Shown: positions 1-9,790 of the stretch, piece after piece
Position numbering within the stretch: the stretch's first letter is position 1
How the letters are laid out: each line of letters opens with the position of its first letter
Source: Aspidapion aeneum
Taxonomy: Eukaryota > Arthropoda > Insecta > Coleoptera > Brentidae
Direction: 5' to 3'
Length of the DNA: 64,000 nt
NCBI GenBank assembly: GCA_963576565.1
Contig: OY755039.1
Span: forward strand, 128,138,640 to 128,202,639
Made by a program: the position numbers and the translations under genes
Notes under the pieces: model-generated
What the model was told of the DNA's origin: nothing
Database searches by the model: none
Seen by the model: the letters and a program-made list of their open reading frames with translations, nothing else

Positions 1-160
1 GGGGGCGAGGCCTCTTGGGGGGGGGGTCCCGAAGCCTCATGATGTCGAATATTAAGCTATTTTTTGTGTGTTTTTTTCTGAAATATGACGAAAATATGTA
101 AAAAAATCTAAGGTTTGGGGGGGCCGGGCCCCAGGGCCCCCCTGGGTGCACCCATGCAAG
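1..160 (+). mobile_element. Short MITE copy, left part cut by window edge
   Basis: A G/C-rich end (GGGCCCCAGGGCCCCCC, then TGGGTGCACCCATG) follows an AT-rich body. The body matches the reverse complement of 13155-13266: both carry a TGATGTCGAA/TCATGAGGCTTCGGG block and a TTTTTTTACATATTTTCG-type block. The right end also resembles 6500-6523. The TGGGTGCGCC ends suggest hAT-type MITEs, but no duplication can be read at this copy. Confidence 0.45.
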
Positions 161-268
161 TATAACAATGAAACTAAAATCAAAACAAACACAGATGAAG
201 ATATTACGATCAGAATAAACCAAGAGAAAATTGAACAACTAGAGGAATATATACCTGGGACAAATTAT
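150..268 (+). pseudogene. LINE reverse transcriptase fragment (RTE-like)
   Basis: About 36 codons read as a K-x-T-N stretch, then IEQLEEYIPGT. This resembles the 'NKTK.MTN ... I.I...IE.V.EYIYLG' segment just after the catalytic core in RTE-type reverse transcriptases. It is cut on the left by the MITE and on the right (about 270) by an opposite-strand LINE fragment. There is no start codon context and no complete domain, so it is a relic. Confidence 0.4.
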
Positions 269-271
269 TAT

Positions 272-772
272 TTGCTCCCTGTGGCACACCAGCATTTATT
301 TGGTAAGAGTTGCAGTCCGGCTATCCAGTGCAACATAAATGGATCTATCCTTAAGGTAACTTTCAAACCAAGTGCAAAGTTTCGCCGACAATCCCATTGG
401 TTTGAGCTTGTTGAGCAGATTTTCATGCCAGACTTTATCGAATGCTTTAGATATATCTAAGGCAATTGTTCTTGTTTCACCCCGCAACTCAATCGCTTTT
501 TGCCATAAGTGAGTGACGTATGTAAGTAAATCGCCAGTTGACCTATATTTTCGAAATCCGTATTGCTTGTCGTTGATAATTTTGTACTTTTCCAAGTACT
601 TGGTTAGGTGATTGTTCACAACTAATAAGCAATTGGTCTATAGTTTAACGGATCTGTCTTTTTTCCTTTCTTTGGAATGGGTTGTACTGCGGCAGACTTT
701 CATGATGATGGATATACTCGTTGCCTATAAGATAAATTAAATAATTTTGCGAAAGTTGGGGTGTGCATTTGT
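272..772 (-). pseudogene. Jockey-like LINE fragment, RT fingers/palm (copy 2)
   Basis: On the minus strand this matches about 26140-26660 of the LINE at 25099-27634 nearly codon for codon. It runs from the segment before NYRPIALLP, through YGFRKYRSTGD and the motif A block ALDISKAFDKVWH, to the start of the GVPQG block. Both ends are abrupt. A substitution track near 620-660 breaks the upstream frame. It is an internal fragment with neither the 5' nor the poly-A end, so it probably arose by deletion or rearrangement and not as a simple 5'-truncated insertion. Confidence 0.85.
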
Positions 773-798
773 AAAAATGATTTGTTGGCAATAAAGAA

Positions 799-833
<35 letters not shown>

Positions 834-835
834 AG
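773..835 (+). repeat. LINE 3' tail with (AACT)n microsatellite
   Basis: The stretch TTTGTTGGCAATAAAGAAT is followed by about eight AACT units. An AATAAAG polyadenylation signal next to a short tandem tail is the usual 3' end of CR1- or RTE-type LINEs. No coding remnant of that element lies to its left, where the copy 2 fragment begins. Confidence 0.5.
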
Positions 836-849
836 TGCACGGCATGGGA

Positions 850-1683
850 ATATAACTTAACAAACGATTTACCATATACACACTACAGTATGCTGACGAC
901 CAAGTAATTGTAGCTAATGATAAAGAAGACATGGAGTATATGATGAGAAAGTTAATGGAAGAATAGCAAAAGTGGGGATTAACAGTGAACGTGGACAAGA
1001 CACAGTACTTATGTATTGGAAACGAATCCAGTGAGTTAGAACTAGACAATGGACAAATAATATATCCATGCAATGAGTATGTATACTTGGGTGTCACATT
1101 TGATAAGACAGGAACAGACTGTAAAGAACTGGAAAAAAGAATAGTAAAAGCAAAAAAGTTTATTGGATGTCTTAACAGTATTTTATGGAGCAGAGAGATC
1201 AAAAAGATTGTAAAATTTAACATATATGAAACAATGGTGCAAAGCACGCTGTTTATGGAATAGAGACTTGTCGCGTAACATAAAAATACAAAACAAAAAT
1301 GGAAAGTGTCGAAATGGATGCAATAAGAAAATCAATGAGAATATCTAGAACAGATCACATAAGAAATAAGATCATAAAAGAAAGAATGGGAATCGAGGGA
1401 AGCATAACGGATGACATCACTAAAAGGCAACTGATATGATACGGCCATGTACAACGGATGAACGACGAAAGATAACAAAAGCAGGTCCTAGAATCGCAAC
1501 CAATAGGGCGCAGAGAAAGAGGGCGTCCCAAACTAGATTGGAAAAGTCAATCCAAATATCAATGAGCCAAAAAATCGGACAGAAGATGAATGTTAGGATC
1601 GAAGGAGGTGAAGAATAGGCGTCGGGCAACGTGGAAAAACGTTGTAAACCTACTAAATAAAAAAAATAAATAAATAAAAAATA
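850..1683 (+). pseudogene. LINE reverse transcriptase C-terminal part, family R (copy 1)
   Basis: The catalytic YADDQ box lies near 891-905, followed by a WGL.VN..KTQYL block and a YVYLGVTFD block (about 1081-1110), the usual order in the palm and thumb. A frame change near 1257 is needed to continue into a region matching 59815-60240 on the other strand (blocks MDAIR.SMRISRTDHIRN and GRRKRGRP). In-frame stops occur at about 964 and 1437. It ends in an A-rich AAATAAATAAATAAA tail at 1653-1680. It is dead and 5'-truncated; the clade (RTE-like) is an inference from the C-terminal style. Confidence 0.75.
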
Positions 1684-1689
1684 CATCAG

Positions 1690-3345
1690 CAACCGACTAT
1701 GTCATTCATTACCTACAGCCAGGAATATATGTTGAACAAATTGGTCAAGCAATAATTGATAGAGGCACGTTTACGATGGAATTAAAATTTAACAAAGTCA
1801 AAATAAGTAACGTGAATAATTCAATATCACTGTGCCTCACTAATTTATCTTTGCAAGAAAAGCAAAAAGAAATAGATTGGATGAATAGAGGAATGCAGCA
1901 AGTTACTACACATTACCGTCCGAAAAGGGGACTAGTTGGCAGAATACTTACTTCTCTCTTCGGAGTTAACGACGAAGTTTATATGAATATCAATGAACTA
2001 GACCAAAACCAAAAGGAGTTAATAAAAACTTTAAATCATCAAACTAAATTCATGCTACATGCATTAGCTACGTTCAACGAAACAGAACAAAGATGTAACA
2101 GTCAATTTAAATGTAGCCAAGAAAAAATAAAGGCAGGACTCGAAGCTATCGACAGCATGAATCACTGGTTCAAGAGTATTGATGAGAACAAACTGAACAT
2201 ACAATTCTTCAGTGCCTACTAAATAGTGATGAATTTCATTGACGAAGTTACAGAATATCATAGAAAATTACTAGATGTTTACTACCATCAAGGAGATCTA
2301 TTTGAATTAATCTCGTCTGCTCACGTCGAGAAAACTATCCTAAATATATCAAATACTCTACCATCTAACATACAAATTATATCTTATCCAATACTTCGAA
2401 CAGAAGTAAAATACAGCACCGAATTAATTAACATTTATGGATTCTTTATTTGAATGGAAGTATCTCAAGTTTAACTTAGTGAAAGGAACTCAAATCCCAA
2501 TTAAAAGTAAAGGTAAATACTGGAATTTTGATATTTTCAACGGATTCACAGCAATCGATTACAATACACAACTATTTTCAAATGACGAAGAAGAAGAAGT
2601 GACAAAATGCTTCAAGATGAATTATAATAGATACACTTGTACTCCGACCACAACTAGAAATATTGAGACTAGCTCGGATTGTGTAATAGATAAACTGCAT
2701 CGACGAACTGAAAATACATCATGTCCACTTACAAAGATGATACTTTGGTCAACCACCTGGATGCAACTTCATGATCCGAACACGTGCATGTTTATTGTAG
2801 AGAATAAACTAAAAATTGATATAATTTGTGATGGAATTAGAGAAGATGTAGTACTAAACCAAACTGGAATTATCAAGATTTCACAAAATTGTCTAATTAA
2901 GACAAACAAAAATACCTTAATGCCCAAAAGAAGAGAGTCTATGACAATAAAAAGTACCCTTTTCCACCCGGTAAACATAGATATAGGGGCATTAAACTCC
3001 ACATCTGAACAAATTACGAAGATCGACACGGAACCTATTCTAGATACATCTGAATCAATCAACGCTTAAATGAACGAGAAAGTTCAGATAGAAGATCAGT
3101 TACAAGAAACTAAATGGAAAGAAATTCATCATCACATGCTAGCCAATAGCACTGTGATATCAATGTCATTGGTTGCAACGATGTTAGTTTCCTTCTTCCT
3201 CTAATATAAATGGAAGCTCCAGCATAAGCAACCACTACAACGAGAAGATCCTGATGTACAACGAGGTATCCCACTTGAACCGCTTCACTTATACAGCAGC
3301 GTACCTACCAAAGACTATGCCACTTTGTCGAGTGGGCAGAATCTC
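1690..3345 (+). pseudogene. Errantivirus-like F-type envelope gene, broken
   Basis: Relic of an envelope fusion protein gene of the insect LTR-retroelement/baculovirus F type. Visible in separate open segments: a furin-type RPKR site at about 1918-1929, directly followed by a glycine-led hydrophobic stretch with an LFG motif, then a helical segment rich in N, Q and L (to about 2222). A cysteine-bearing ectodomain follows (2437-3069). Near 3140-3205 is a hydrophobic membrane segment with a short tail. Breaks: stop at 2220-2222, frame change near 2440-2453, stop at 3067-3069, stop near 3202. No pol gene is seen upstream, where a LINE abuts. It is non-functional. Confidence 0.7.
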
Positions 3346-3850
3346 TAATTTCAATTAGATATAAATCTGGAGATTTATCCCGAATAAAATAATTATAACA
3401 GCAAAATATTAACACACCGCAGTGAGTCACAAAGGACAGAACGCAGCAGTCAGCAGTTTTCACCCAGCACGAGGCCCAGTATTGTTTTTAATTGATGTAT
3501 TTTGTATATATAATATAAACCTGTACGATATATCAATAAAATCAGTATTAAACGACTATAAACCCGTTGTTAATATCATGCACACAAATACTAATATAAA
3601 TCACATACAAGGGCTTCGCTTTAAGGTATTTGTTAAATTATTACAAGTAAAATTTACAAATCTTTTCATATTGCTTTTAAATTTTAGGTACACAGACATT
3701 ATGGATTTGTGTTAACACTATCATTACAATCACATTGAGTACATAACCAAATTCAAAAATAATTGTTACGACATTACAATTAAAACCATAGAACTCTGCT
3801 TAGTTGCAAATGTTTTTTCATTTAGGTAAGTAATAGTTTCTTTCCACACT
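3346..3850 (+). other. Probable 3' LTR of the envelope-bearing element
   Basis: Non-coding DNA directly after the envelope relic. It has a TATATATAATATAAA box at about 3505-3520 and AATAAA at 3535-3540, as expected for LTR promoter and polyadenylation signals. No second LTR exists in the window, so LTR edges cannot be set; a polypurine tract is not obvious. The call rests on position and these two signals only. Confidence 0.3.
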
Positions 3851-3854
3851 TATA

Positions 3855-4036
3855 CTAGAGCCTATTCTTAAAATACATAATGCCATTGAACATATAATTA
3901 TATGTTCGATGGTAATGCTCAAGGGGGGAGCGGAGTTTGGCCTTGCGTTACACTTAACTTTTTTTGATGTATTTTTTCTTAAAAATGCTGAACAGAGGGG
4001 GGAGGTGGGTCAATTACATAATTTAAGAATAGGCCC
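3855..4036. repeat. Small inverted-repeat element with central palindrome
   Basis: GAGCCTATTCTTAAA (about 3858-3872) is the inverse of TTTAAGAATAGGCCC (about 4020-4034). Inside the left part, CCATTGAACATATAA / TTATATGTTCGATGG forms a near-perfect hairpin (3882-3911). Between the arms are G-rich tracts. It may be a MITE; no target duplication was recognised. Confidence 0.35.
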
Positions 4037-5020
4037 ACTTTGTATTTGGGACAGAGCTTCATGGGATAAGCTCCCCCTTAAAAATTTGGTGAGCCCCTAA
4101 AATTATATTACATATAACTACATATTTCAGACAGAGTCGACACAAAGGCTTATTGGCGTGGGGGAGGCAATAGCCACCTTTCCTAATTAATAAATTAAAA
4201 AAAAAACTATTCAGAAAATTTTAGATTGCAAAAAAAAAATGTTGCCACCTAATTTTTTTTTTATTTTTGTCTAAAAACTTTCTACTCATTTTTTTTTGGT
4301 TTTAGAGAAAAAAAGCTAATAAACAGAAAAAAGAGACCTCTCTCAATTTTTTTTTAATTTGACTCGATAAAACTTTCGACCTAAAATTTTATTTGTAATT
4401 TTCTACCAATATTAAAAATTTTCACATTTAAAATTTTTCCGACTTTGGGGCATGACCGCGGAAAAAATATCACTCTGTAGTTTTTTCCTAATATTTGACA
4501 TGCTTAATGATGTGTGCCCTGTAGCAAAATTTACGTTCCAGATGTGAGCTAAATATCTCAAAAACTGCATGAGTTATAAAAAAAAGCAAAAAAAAAATTA
4601 AAATTTGATTTTAACAACAAAGCCAAGCAAAATCACTGAAGAACCGAACCGAACCGAAATTTTATTTCTACTCAATCATTGCCTACGAGTTTCAAACAAA
4701 AAAGACAGCGGGGAGGAGAGATGGGGGGGACTAGTAAAATGGTGTTGGAAAAAAATCTTAAAGAGTTTGAAGCAATAATTTTTGAAATCGTCCTATATTT
4801 GATAAAATTATGCAAATATGGTTTTTGAACAGGGTGGGGGGAATGACAGGAGGGGTGATGGGTGAGAGCAGGGAAGACTACAAAGTAAGTACAGCAAATT
4901 AGAGGACATTTGCGATGGGTGATTTTCATTAAAATCGCCTGAAATTTAGATAATTTTTATGCCACGACCGCCAAATTGACTCGTGTTTAAAAAAATATAG
5001 CCTTCAGCACCTTAGGGCAG
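4037..5020. other. AT-rich non-coding DNA
   Basis: A and T homopolymer tracts, phrases such as 'ATATCTCAAAAACT' that recur in interspersed repeats of this window (5741, 6040), and a short GAACCGAACCGAACCGAA run at about 4641-4658 matching the pentamer array at 32.5 kb. No reading frame was recognised. Confidence 0.5.
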
Positions 5021-5024
5021 TGGC

Positions 5025-5700
5025 GGCGCGTGGTAAAAAGCTTTCGGAGTGCACACCAAAAAAAATAAAAAAATTGCGGGGCAGGCGGAACTTTTTTTTT
5101 GCAAATAATTAAAAAATGAGATATTTAGTTAGATACCTATTATTATTGAAATTATAAATAAATAATAAATGTATCATACCTAGTTTACATATTTTCTCTT
5201 CTAATGGCAAAGATAAAAAAGATGTTTTTAAATATTGCACGCTAATGCTATCAGAATTAGAAACTTCCGCCATTGTCGTAAATACCAAATCGTTGAAATC
5301 AAAACAAACCGCCAGCGCCCGACCGATAATGCCAAATTAGTGGTGTGTATACTTTAATATCTGATACATGGGCGGATTCGAAGTAATCGAATATCCTTCG
5401 ACGCCAAATACTCGTTACTCGAATCCCGAATGGGACCTAAGCCGAAGTATTACTTTCGTATCAATTGTATCGGCATCGGCCGTATGAGTAACGAGTTTGG
5501 AGTACTTGTAATCATTTGGACCGATATTTATATATTGGATTTACCGATAATATAATATAAATAACAATAAAATCTAATACTCGAATAGGAAGTATCCGTA
5601 TCTACTCAATACTTGGAAAAGTAATCGTTGCACATCACTATGCCAAATTGTCTAAGTGCACTAATTAGAAATTTATTATTTTTCGGATTTAATTTTTATT
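5025..5700. mobile_element. Possible hAT-type MITE (CAGTGGCGGCGCGTGG start), interrupted
   Basis: CAGTGGCGGCGCGTGG at about 5026 is a typical hAT-like 5' terminus. I did not find a matching right end; the DNA contains the insertion at 5338-5640. The outer element is therefore tentative. Confidence 0.25.
5338..5640. mobile_element. Non-autonomous hAT MITE, 303 bp, with 8-bp TSD
   Basis: The ends TAGTGGTGTGTA and (reverse complement of the right end) TAGTGATGTGCA form short imperfect terminal inverted repeats. TGCCAAAT stands at 5330-5337 and again at 5641-5648, a perfect 8-bp target duplication, which is the hAT signature. The body is rich in TACTCGAAT/ATTCGAGT-type words and non-coding. Confidence 0.75.
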
Positions 5701-6013
5701 TTATCATTTCATGTTAAATTTGAAAATTTGAAGGCAAATATCTCAAAAACTAATCGATGGATTTTCGAAATTTTTACACGGTTGTAAAGATATTCAAGAG
5801 AGCTTCAAAATAAGGTATCACCAGACCCACTTTCCCTATTCAAAATATAGGGGTAAAGTATACCCCTCGAAGGGGGTTCGTGCTACAAAAATTTCAAGAT
5901 AGCCAAAAAGTGTCCCCCTCAAAAACTAAATCGACGTGTCCGAGGAATTTTTCGAAAAAATATTCTAAATACCCAAAAACGCCTCGTTTCGTTTTCGTTG
6001 GGACACACTGTAT
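5701..6013. repeat. Interspersed repeat ending in GGGACACACTGTA
   Basis: Non-coding sequence with repeat-like phrases (AAATATCTCAAAAACTAATCGATGG; CCCCTCGAAGGGGG palindrome near 5865-5878). It ends in TTGGGACACACTGTA, the same terminal word as the MITEs ending at 9544 and 15460. Probably a Tc1/mariner-type MITE missing its left end. Confidence 0.4.
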
Positions 6014-6224
6014 ATCAGCCTTGAAAAGAGCTTTTTGTAAATATCTCAGAAACTAAAGCTTTACGAAATTTTTGATTTTTATATAAATTATTGAGCAAAA
6101 TGTAGTCTACTATATTCCGAAACCTGCATATTGATATGATGTTCCGTTAAAAAGTTAGCATTTTTTAAAATATTTAATTATTTAATAGTAAAAAAACTGT
6201 CATTAGCATTAATGGATTTTGACC

Positions 6225-6530
6225 AAAATCTAATCAGCTCGTTACAGTGTTGAACACTATGTGACCTGAAAATTTTATGAAAATCAGTCCAGCGGTTTAG
6301 CTATCGTGTTACGAACAGAAATAATATAGACACACACACAAACACACACACAGACAGACATCACGACCCAAAATAAACCCAAATAACACATTTTCGGCGT
6401 TATTAAAAAAAAATCGTCGAAAATAATACCTTCTCTAGCCATTGCTACGCGGGCTAGCAAGGTAAAAATCATAGGCTTGGGGAGGCCTAGGCCTTAAGGC
6501 CCTCGCCCTGGGTGCGCCCATGAAAAAAAT
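6225..6530. repeat. Interspersed repeat with (CA)n/(ACAG)n microsatellite and MITE end
   Basis: The phrase ATGAAAATCAGTCCAGCGGTTTAGC at 6278-6302 is the same kind of conserved block as ATGAAATTTGGTA.../AAAAACCGCTTGGCC in the hairpin-ended elements. An (AC)n/(ACAG)n stretch follows at 6330-6362. At 6472-6523 lies a G/C-rich end with CTGGGTGCGCCCATG, related to 1-160 and 13155-13266. Confidence 0.45.
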
Positions 6531-6675
6531 ACAATATTTTGCGGACGGTATATAAGTTTTAATTTTTTCTTTTGTAAACGTTATCGATCAAGACTAGGTG
6601 CAGCATTATGTTATTAATTCATAACGCATATACAATAGTGTAATAATAAAATATAATTTTTGTAGGCATAAATAA

Positions 6676-6681
6676 TTTATT
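6676..6681 (-). terminator. Candidate polyadenylation signal of the LRR gene
   Basis: TTTATT on the plus strand reads AATAAA on the minus strand, 33 bases past the stop codon of the LRR gene. The spacing is plausible for a short 3' UTR. Confidence 0.4.
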
Positions 6682-6713
6682 TAATTTTAATATATGAGAC
6701 AAAAACTATATTT

Positions 6714-8027
6714 TTAACAACCTTTGTTATTTCTGATTTCTTTATTGCTACATTTCGATATCACATCTTTAGACAAAAGGTTAAAATCTATTTTTGGAAA
6801 ACGATCAACATACTGAATATCAACTAAAGCTCTTGGGAGGGAGTTTTCAACAGAAAGTTTGGTTTTTCTAATTTTTAAGTCAGAAGGGAAAGGAAATTCC
6901 ATTGTCGAATAATATTTATTATAAAATTTGTTAATGGGATTGTAAGCAGCTTGCCTTTTTCCATCAACAAAGTAAATTTTTATATCGACAAAATCTTGGT
7001 TTAACACGCCACAAGATAGCATTTTTTCGATTTTTTCCAGGGTCGAAGGACCAGTTTCATTACCCCAGATATACAGCATTCGCATTGGTGTTGATTTTTT
7101 AATAGTACCAATCAAATTAGCTATACCTATGTCTTGAATTTTGTTGTTTTGAAGATCTAATAAGCGAATTCTGCTAAAGGGTAAGGCATAGCTTAAACTT
7201 TGGCAGCCTCTTGTTGTGATCTGATTCGCTGAAAGGAACAAAGCTATCAAAGTTGGTCGAGATTTCAACCACTTGCACAAAAATTCGATGCCATGATCAC
7301 CAACTCTATTTGCTCCTAAGTCTAAAACTTTAAGATTTTTGTTCCATTTTAATCCACTAAGAAGTAACTCAATATCATGACCATCAAACTCACATTTCTG
7401 CAAATGAATTTCTTCTAATGTTTCATTTAATTTTAACAGTATTCCCAAATCATCTGCAAGAGAAGAATCATTGTAACTTGAATAGTAAGAATGGGGAATA
7501 ATTCTTGAAATGTTGAGGCATTTAATTGAGCCTTTTTCTATCATTATTAACAAAGATTCTATGCTTTCAAGAGTTTGATCAGTTTCACCAATACCCAAGT
7601 CTTCTAAAGCTTTACACTTTTCAATTAGTTGTCCAATATATCTTGCTCCTTCAGTTCCGATTTTGTTCCCAAGTAATCTTATGCTTTTTAATTTTGTGAA
7701 TTTGCCTAATGCTAAGAATTTCATTCCAATTGCTGTTATATCACAATGCGTTAGGTTCAAATATACTAAATTATTTTCTTCCTTGAGATAATTATCTGCT
7801 AAAATTTTAATACCTTCATCACCAATATTATTGTAACATAAGTTCAAAGTTTCCACCTCATCATGAGTTTTTAAAAAAATAGCTAAGGCCGGCATATGTT
7901 CCTTAGATAATCTATATCCAAACCTATGAAACATTTCTTTTCCATTCAGTTGAAGAGATTTGGTTCCATTTGAATTCTTCCCACAAAACAATAAAAAAAA
8001 TAATTCGTCGACCTTTTTCTTGGTCAT
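6714..8027 (-). CDS. Leucine-rich repeat protein, LRRC34-like, intron-less
   Basis: Uninterrupted 437-codon frame from ATG to TAA, the only long host-like gene in the window. Residues about 40-340 hold 28-residue RNase-inhibitor-type LRRs: LNLCYNNIGDEGIKILA, YLNLTHCDITAIGMKFLA, SIRLLGNKIGTEGARYI, VLDLGANRVGDHGIEFL, LFLSANQITTRGCQSL and LLDLQNNKIQDIGIANL, all with the L-x-L-x-x-N-x-I-x-x-x-G pattern. The C-terminal part has IYFVDGKRQAAYN followed by a basic tail, resembling the VDG segment after the LRRs in LRRC34 of animals; length also fits that family (about 420-460). No signal peptide or membrane segment is seen. LRRC34 is linked to nucleolar and germ-cell roles in vertebrates; no function is shown here. 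The lack of introns could mean a retrocopy, but there are no breaks. The family call is moderate; other NLR/RNH1-type LRR proteins are possible. Confidence 0.8.
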   Translation of the reverse strand: MTKKKVDELFFLLFCGKNSNGTKSLQLNGKEMFHRFGYRLSKEHMPALAIFLKTHDEVETLNLCYNNIGDEGIKILADNYLKEENNLVYLNLTHCDITAIGMKFLALGKFTKLKSIRLLGNKIGTEGARYIGQLIEKCKALEDLGIGETDQTLESIESLLIMIEKGSIKCLNISRIIPHSYYSSYNDSSLADDLGILLKLNETLEEIHLQKCEFDGHDIELLLSGLKWNKNLKVLDLGANRVGDHGIEFLCKWLKSRPTLIALFLSANQITTRGCQSLSYALPFSRIRLLDLQNNKIQDIGIANLIGTIKKSTPMRMLYIWGNETGPSTLEKIEKMLSCGVLNQDFVDIKIYFVDGKRQAAYNPINKFYNKYYSTMEFPFPSDLKIRKTKLSVENSLPRALVDIQYVDRFPKIDFNLLSKDVISKCSNKEIRNNKGC

Positions 8028-8145
8028 GATTGAAAAATAAACGAAAATATTTACTGCAACAGGTTTTTATGTCGAATTCTTGACAATGACAAAAACCAGC
8101 TATGGATTAAATAGAAAAATGACGTCTCTCACGAGAGTACAAACC

Positions 8146-8335
8146 AGGGCACCGCCTCCTCTATAACAAGCCTGATCCTACTTTGAAATGCAATATTGTC
8201 GAAAGCTGACAGATCTAAAATTTCGATAACAGTGACAATACAAAAAATAGACTGACAATGAAATAATAAAAATGTAACCTTCAAAAATGTTGCATTTCAA
8301 AGTAGGAGCAGGCTTCTTATAGAGGGTGCTGTAAT
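8146..8335. mobile_element. Foldback MITE upstream of the LRR gene
   Basis: About 45-bp imperfect inverted arms: CTCTATAACAAGCCTGATCC (from about 8159) and its inverse around 8290-8330 (GGAGCAGGCTTCTTATAGAG), both continuing into CTACTTTGAAATGCAA. The loop is about 90 bp. It lies 120 bp 5' of the LRR start codon, so it could touch that promoter. TSD not identified. Confidence 0.65.
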
Positions 8336-8419
8336 CAAGGCAATAGCACAATTTATAAATTCGAATTTTTTTATACGAAATTTAGTAAGCCATGACCCCT
8401 ATAACATGTTATCAATTAT

Positions 8420-8509
8420 AAGCAGCAAGTGAAATTAAAGAAAGAAAAGTAAGAAAAAAGTTTTCTGCTTCTTATTTTTCTTTCTTTAATTTCACTTGTT
8501 GTTTATAGT
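8420..8509. repeat. Perfect-looking hairpin, about 38-bp arms
   Basis: AAGCAGCAAGTGAAATTAAA... on the left pairs with ...TTTAATTTCACTTGTTGTTT on the right, with AAGAAAGAAAAGTAAGAA / TTCTTATTTTTCTTTCTT between them and almost no loop. No coding content. Confidence 0.65.
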
Positions 8510-8889
8510 TTTAGGTCCTTGCATTATTTGCAATTTGGTATTTGAGAATGTTATCTATTGTTTTTGTCAAGCTGTCAAATATAAACCTGACAGCTGTCTT
8601 ATGTCTATAATGTTAATGTTTTTAATTAATGTTATAATAAAAAATAATAAAATAAATATTTTTTTTCTATTATGTTCTTTTGTTCTTTATCAAATAAATA
8701 ATGAAACTAAATGAAACGTCTTTATTGGTATAATATATAAACATCAAAAAAGCGAGATTTAGCTTTTTTTCTCTGTGGCAAATAATTGCCACTCTTACAT
8801 CTAACCTTTTGAGTATACTATATGTATAACAACTTAATAAATTCTTATAACTATATTAACAAGATATGTATATAAATAATTAAATATTA
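8510..8889. other. AT-rich DNA, no gene seen
   Basis: Short frames only, with no recognisable protein or repeat. Confidence 0.4.
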
Positions 8890-9544
8890 CGTTCAAGCTC
8901 CCCGGATCGAGTTGACAAGAGGAAAAAATCCTTTATTTTTGATTTTATGAAAAAAACTCACTCTTTATAAAAAATTCTGCTTGTTGAAGAGTTAAGATTC
9001 CCATAATAAAATCTTTGATTAGATGTACAGGGTGTTATCAAATTAAGAAACATGTAATTAATAAGAAGAAAAAAAGGGAAAAAAATCTTTATTTTTAATT
9101 TTACAAAAAAAATCACTCTGTATAATGTAACATCGATAGATTTTTTTGTTGAATGTCATATTGATTTTCAAGTAATAGGTTTTACATTCTAAAAAATGTT
9201 TACAAAGGCAGAACGGATTTATTTAATTAAGTGCTACGGAATTGGAAATGTATCGTATCAGTACGCAATTGAAACCGTGTACTTCTAATCAAATATGATA
9301 ATATCGTTATCTCAGTTTTATAACAAGCAGAATTTTTTTTTCGTGAAATTAATTTTAACTTTAAATTAAATTAAAACTAAAGATTTTTCTTAATTTGATA
9401 ACACTCTGTACATCTAACCAAGGATTTTATTATGATAATATTAATTTTTCAACAAGCAGAATTTTTTATAAAGAGAGAGTTTTTTTCGTTAAATCAAAAA
9501 TAAAGGATTTTTTCCTCTTGTCAACTTTATCCGGGGACACACTG
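8890..9544. mobile_element. Tc1/mariner-type MITE with about 150-bp inverted arms
   Basis: The right end is GACACACTG followed by TA (9545-9546). Its reverse complement, CCCCGGATAAAGTTGACAAG and onward, matches the left arm from about 8899 for roughly 150 bases with few mismatches. Both arms reach an inner TGTACAGGGTGTTATC / GATAACACTCTGTACA pair (9025-9040, 9399-9414), so a second TA-flanked inverted end lies inside. The left tip is eroded. The centre has the transposase relic at 9196-9288. Confidence 0.75.
9196..9288 (+). pseudogene. Relic N-terminus of a mariner-like transposase
   Basis: A 30-codon frame beginning MFTKAERIYLIKCYGIGN. The M-F/W-T-x-x-E-R-x-x-x-I-x-x-Y-x-x-x-x pattern is that of the first helix-turn-helix of mariner/IS630-type transposases (DUF4817-like). 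It stops after 30 residues and the catalytic domain is absent. Its place inside a TA-flanked inverted-repeat element supports the assignment. Confidence 0.5.
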
Positions 9545-9790
9545 TATAAGTAAGCAAGATTGTATGAAGCCTTAATAAATTTTAAACAAATTCAAATTTA
9601 TGTAATTTCACCATTTAAAAGCAAAAATTTAGTTTTGGTTTTAATTTTTCGTCAGACAATGCTACCAGATTATATAATAATTTATTGTAAAAATGAGGCG
9701 CTTTTTAAGTAAAGCTTGATTTGGAAGATGTAGTTGAATGTTTCTCAAGTGAAGTTTATGCAAAAATCTGAGATTTTATTGTGTCACTGT

